A stretch of DNA of 64,000 nucleotides from Panopea generosa (Eukaryota; Mollusca; Bivalvia; Adapedonta; Hiatellidae). Below are positions 1 to 64,000 of the stretch, piece by piece (position 1 is the first letter of the stretch; the number at the start of each line of letters is the position of its first letter). The notes below the pieces were generated by a model, which was given only the letters and a program-made list of their open reading frames with translations, did not search any database and had not been told where the DNA came from. The stretch spans positions 65,801,356 to 65,865,355 of the forward strand of contig CM055905.1 in assembly GCA_029582155.1 (NCBI GenBank), written 5' to 3'. Made by a program: the position numbers and the translations under genes.

Positions 1-186
1 CATAATAAATGAATTTCTCAATTTTCATCCAAATTTGTTTTAGAATAGGGGCAGTGGTGGGCAGGACAACTGATTGTTATTTTCTATTTTTCAAAAAAAA
101 AAACATAAGCAGGGTTTACATTCGACAGTTAATCAAAGAGAATAACAATCTTAGCCGCCATTTTGTTTCTATGATGCTTTTTGTGA

Positions 187-564
187 GTAAAGTACAGCCA
201 GTCAAGGAAAGAAGCAAAGTGACTTTTTAAAAAAGGTTGTGCTTAACACAGGTAAATTTGCTCTGAAAGCATAGAAATGGAATATAGCAAATGTGGCTGC
301 TTAACCCTTTACTCCATAGATAAGTGTTTTCCCGCACCAATCACAGAAGGCCTTTGAAAACAGTGCAGGAAGAGTTCAGATTGCTCGTGACGAGCAATCT
401 GAACACTTCCTGCACTGTTTTCCACTCTGTCAGTTAATATAAACATAATTCACCCAATAATTCAAAGGCTTCTATATTAGGTGTCTAAAGGCGTTTATAT
501 GAAGTAAAGGGTTAAGACAAGTGACTACTTAATAGAGGTTATGACTTACACAGGTTTGACTGTA
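187..564. mobile_element. MITE-2 copy (TIR CAGTCAAACCTG), split by MITE-1
   Basis: A short inverted-repeat element whose other copies run from tacagtcaaacctg to its inverse at a TA target. This copy lacks part of one end and is interrupted at a TTAA by the MITE-1 copy at 301-515. Confidence 0.7.
301..515. mobile_element. MITE-1 copy, TTAA-flanked foldback element
   Basis: Bounded by TTAACCCTTTACTCCAT and the inverse AAGTAAAGGGTTAA. It has a central perfect hairpin around cagattgctcgtgacgagca (ends gcaggaag/cttcctgc). TTAA at both ends suggests a piggyBac-type target duplication. It is nested in MITE-2. Confidence 0.8.
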
Positions 565-727
565 TGAGTTAAAGGCAGTGTAGATGAAGGTGACAATGTT
601 AAGTCAGGAAATGAATTTAATCCTGCTTCTTTAATAATTAGCTTTACTTTTATTTTGATATTTCAGTTTTGTAATGATACCGTATATATTTATGGGTATC
701 AATAACATATTAATTTTGCTTTTATTA

Positions 728-1018
728 ATCATGCTGGGCCTGGTTAGAAGAGTCATTATAACGATTGACTATTAATTCAGAAGTTGCATGTTTGAATCCC
801 AACCCAGCCAGACTCTGTGACAAATTCTATACGACATTGCATCACATGGTCAATCGTCTCTCATCGCTGATTCAAGTGGGAAAGTAAACAGTTACTTGCT
901 GGATGGATGTGCTCGAGTTCTGGTTAAACTTCAAGAATCCCAGGAAAGAGTGGTTGGGTTAATGACCGTATGTTGGTCCCAAACAGCATAAAATGATGCT
1001 AAATATTCAAACAAAAAT
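728..1018 (+). mobile_element. SINE-A copy (tRNA-headed)
   Basis: A diverged tRNA-like head (A- and B-box-like parts) is followed by the body motif gattcaagtgggaaagt and a tail ending gatgctaaatattcaaac. The family recurs at least eight more times in the window. Confidence 0.75.
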
Positions 1019-1138
1019 TCTATGTATCTCTGTTAATCACATACCTAGTTGAATAAACTAATGGTGGTATTGTTCTGTTACACAATAATCTAATGGACTC
1101 CAGACTCCGCTGAGCTGGTATACATAAATATCACTTAC

Positions 1139-62667
<61,529 letters not shown>

Positions 62668-62728
62668 CTACAAATATAAATATGCATACATAACTCTATG
62701 TATGTTTAAATGCAGAATAAAACATTTA

Positions 62729-62905
62729 ACTAATCTATTTAAGCTCAATTGCAAATTGCAAAAGCTTAAAGGCTTATTTAAACAGCTCTTCTTTGGTAGA
62801 ACCAGAGTACTGAGTGTTGTTTTTTAAAGAGGCATCAGGTTGAGCTGAAGATCAAACATACAACCTCTCCAAAAGTGGCCAACACTATCCATTACTGCTC
62901 CACGT
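62729..62905 (-). mobile_element. SINE-B copy
   Basis: tttaagctcaattgcaaatt, gagctgaagatcaaacatac and ctatccattactgctcc. 61,993-62,531 contains no recognised element. Confidence 0.55.
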
Positions 62906-63380
62906 TTTCATGGATTTGACGTTCAGATGGAAACTTCTGTCCCAAAGGATAAATGTTTTGGCAGGGACAAGGCTCTGTCAAGTTCTTGCAAAGACAGTAA
63001 CAGGGTAAGAATTTTCTATCAGAAAGAAAAAGCCTTAAATAAAAGCCATTGAACAATTGTTTCAATTCAACTCACCACCATTTTTTAACACAATGAATCA
63101 TATAATATACATGCCATTTATATCACATGTTTATTTTTTGTTTATACTTTCAATTACAGCACAAATAAAAAGGAAAGACAATTTGGGGGGTGGGTGTAGG
63201 AAGAAATTTTCGTACCTCGATAAAAAAAACATGGAAATCCCTGTCTGGTGGTATGCAAGAAAAAGTTTTCCCTTGCATACTTTATTTTGCACTAGTATTA
63301 TAATTTCATAATAACATGTTGTTATAACAGTGAAATTTAATCAGAGCGGGTACCAGTCTCTTTCCCGCCTTGTTACAGTA

Positions 63381-63558
63381 TACAGTCAAATCTGTCTTAA
63401 GCAACAAGTCAAGGGAAGGAGCAAAAGCGGCCTTTTTAGACAGGTAGTTGTAACTTAATACAGGTTAATTGACTCTGAAGTATAGAAGTTAGCAGATGTG
63501 GCTGCTGAAGATAAGTGGCTGTCCAATACAGGTGACCACTAACCCAGGTTTGACTGTT
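63381..63558. mobile_element. MITE-2 copy
   Basis: tacagtcaaatctgtcttaa at the left and acccaggtttgactgt at the right, in the intron before Ig 1. Confidence 0.7.
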
Positions 63559-63664
63559 TATGACCATAACTTGTATCAAATATTTGTCTGTCTAGTCATG
63601 TTAACTTCCATTCAGTACAAAGCATCTTCAATACATGGTCACAAATGGTAAAAGTTTTTATATA

Positions 63665-63940
63665 TTATGCTTTTTGTTGAATTATAGAGATTCCTCAGTG
63701 AATGATTTTAGATTATTTCACTGTTTAAAATGGTGACATTATAAATGGTATTTTCACTGTTCAAAATGGTGACATTATTAATGGTAATTTCATTGTTTAG
63801 ATTAGTGACATTATAAATGATAATTTCACTGTTTAAAATGGTGACATTATAAATGGTATTTCCATTTTAAAATAGCGACATTATAAATGTTAATTTCACT
63901 GTCTAATATGATGAAATTATAAATGATATTTTTGCTGTTA
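63665..63940. repeat. About 36-bp tandem repeat, 7 degenerate copies
   Basis: The unit is ttcactgtttaaaatggtga + cattataaatggtatt. It is intronic and unrelated to the 29-kb array. Confidence 0.8.
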
Positions 63941-64000
63941 TAAACATAAAACAAAAATTTCTGTTTTCAGTGAAATTTTACTGAAATTGCCATGCTCATT

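Noticed and set aside
62668..64000. Missing first half of Ig 1
   Set aside because: I searched the minus strand for a VPP-type start with Cys and Trp and splice borders and found none, so the exon is probably beyond the window.

Overview
The window is eukaryotic genomic DNA, about 10 % coding and 90 % intron and repeats. It carries one recognisable gene, read entirely on the minus strand from about 62,700 down to about 1,140 and continuing off both ends: a hemicentin-like extracellular matrix gene. I traced 41 exons with consensus splice borders. They total 6,232 coding bases, about 2,077 residues. In protein order they encode the second half of one Ig domain, 14 complete I-set-like Ig domains, six thrombospondin type 1 (TSP1) repeats, a nidogen G2-type beta-barrel (G2F) and the start of the calcium-binding EGF array. 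This order (Ig array, six TSP1, G2F, cbEGF) is the known hemicentin/fibulin-6 architecture. The N-terminal vWA domain with the earlier Ig domains, and the last EGFs with the fibulin-type C-terminus, lie outside the window.

Organism: the introns contain many tRNA-headed SINEs, foldback MITEs and recurrent 'gaagcataaaaa'-, 'gacaatagctct'- and 'caagaggcccatgga'-type dispersed repeats that I associate with bivalve molluscs. A bivalve is therefore likely, but this is inference. No prokaryotic gene, rRNA, real tRNA gene or CRISPR array was seen.

Layout from low to high coordinate, which is C- to N-terminal in the protein: 1-1,138 is intron with nested MITEs and a SINE; 1,139-6,469 holds the cbEGF exons; 7,603-13,291 the G2F exons; 14,655-21,226 the six TSP1 exons; 22,248-62,667 the Ig exons; 62,668-64,000 is intron. 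All inter-domain introns are phase 1, so every module is a symmetric cassette. Introns inside Ig domains vary in position and phase.

Notable non-coding structure: two very large minisatellites (36 bp, about 2.9 kb; 33 bp, about 2.4 kb) with higher-order repeats; three small tandem arrays built from exon-intron junctions, one of which gives four identical in-frame splice donors in an open frame; a 490-bp foldback element with TTAA target duplications inside a SINE; a 928-bp hAT-like element; and several transposons ending within 10-20 bp of splice donors. The junction-derived arrays are the most unusual observation. I did not find a convincing novel multi-gene system.
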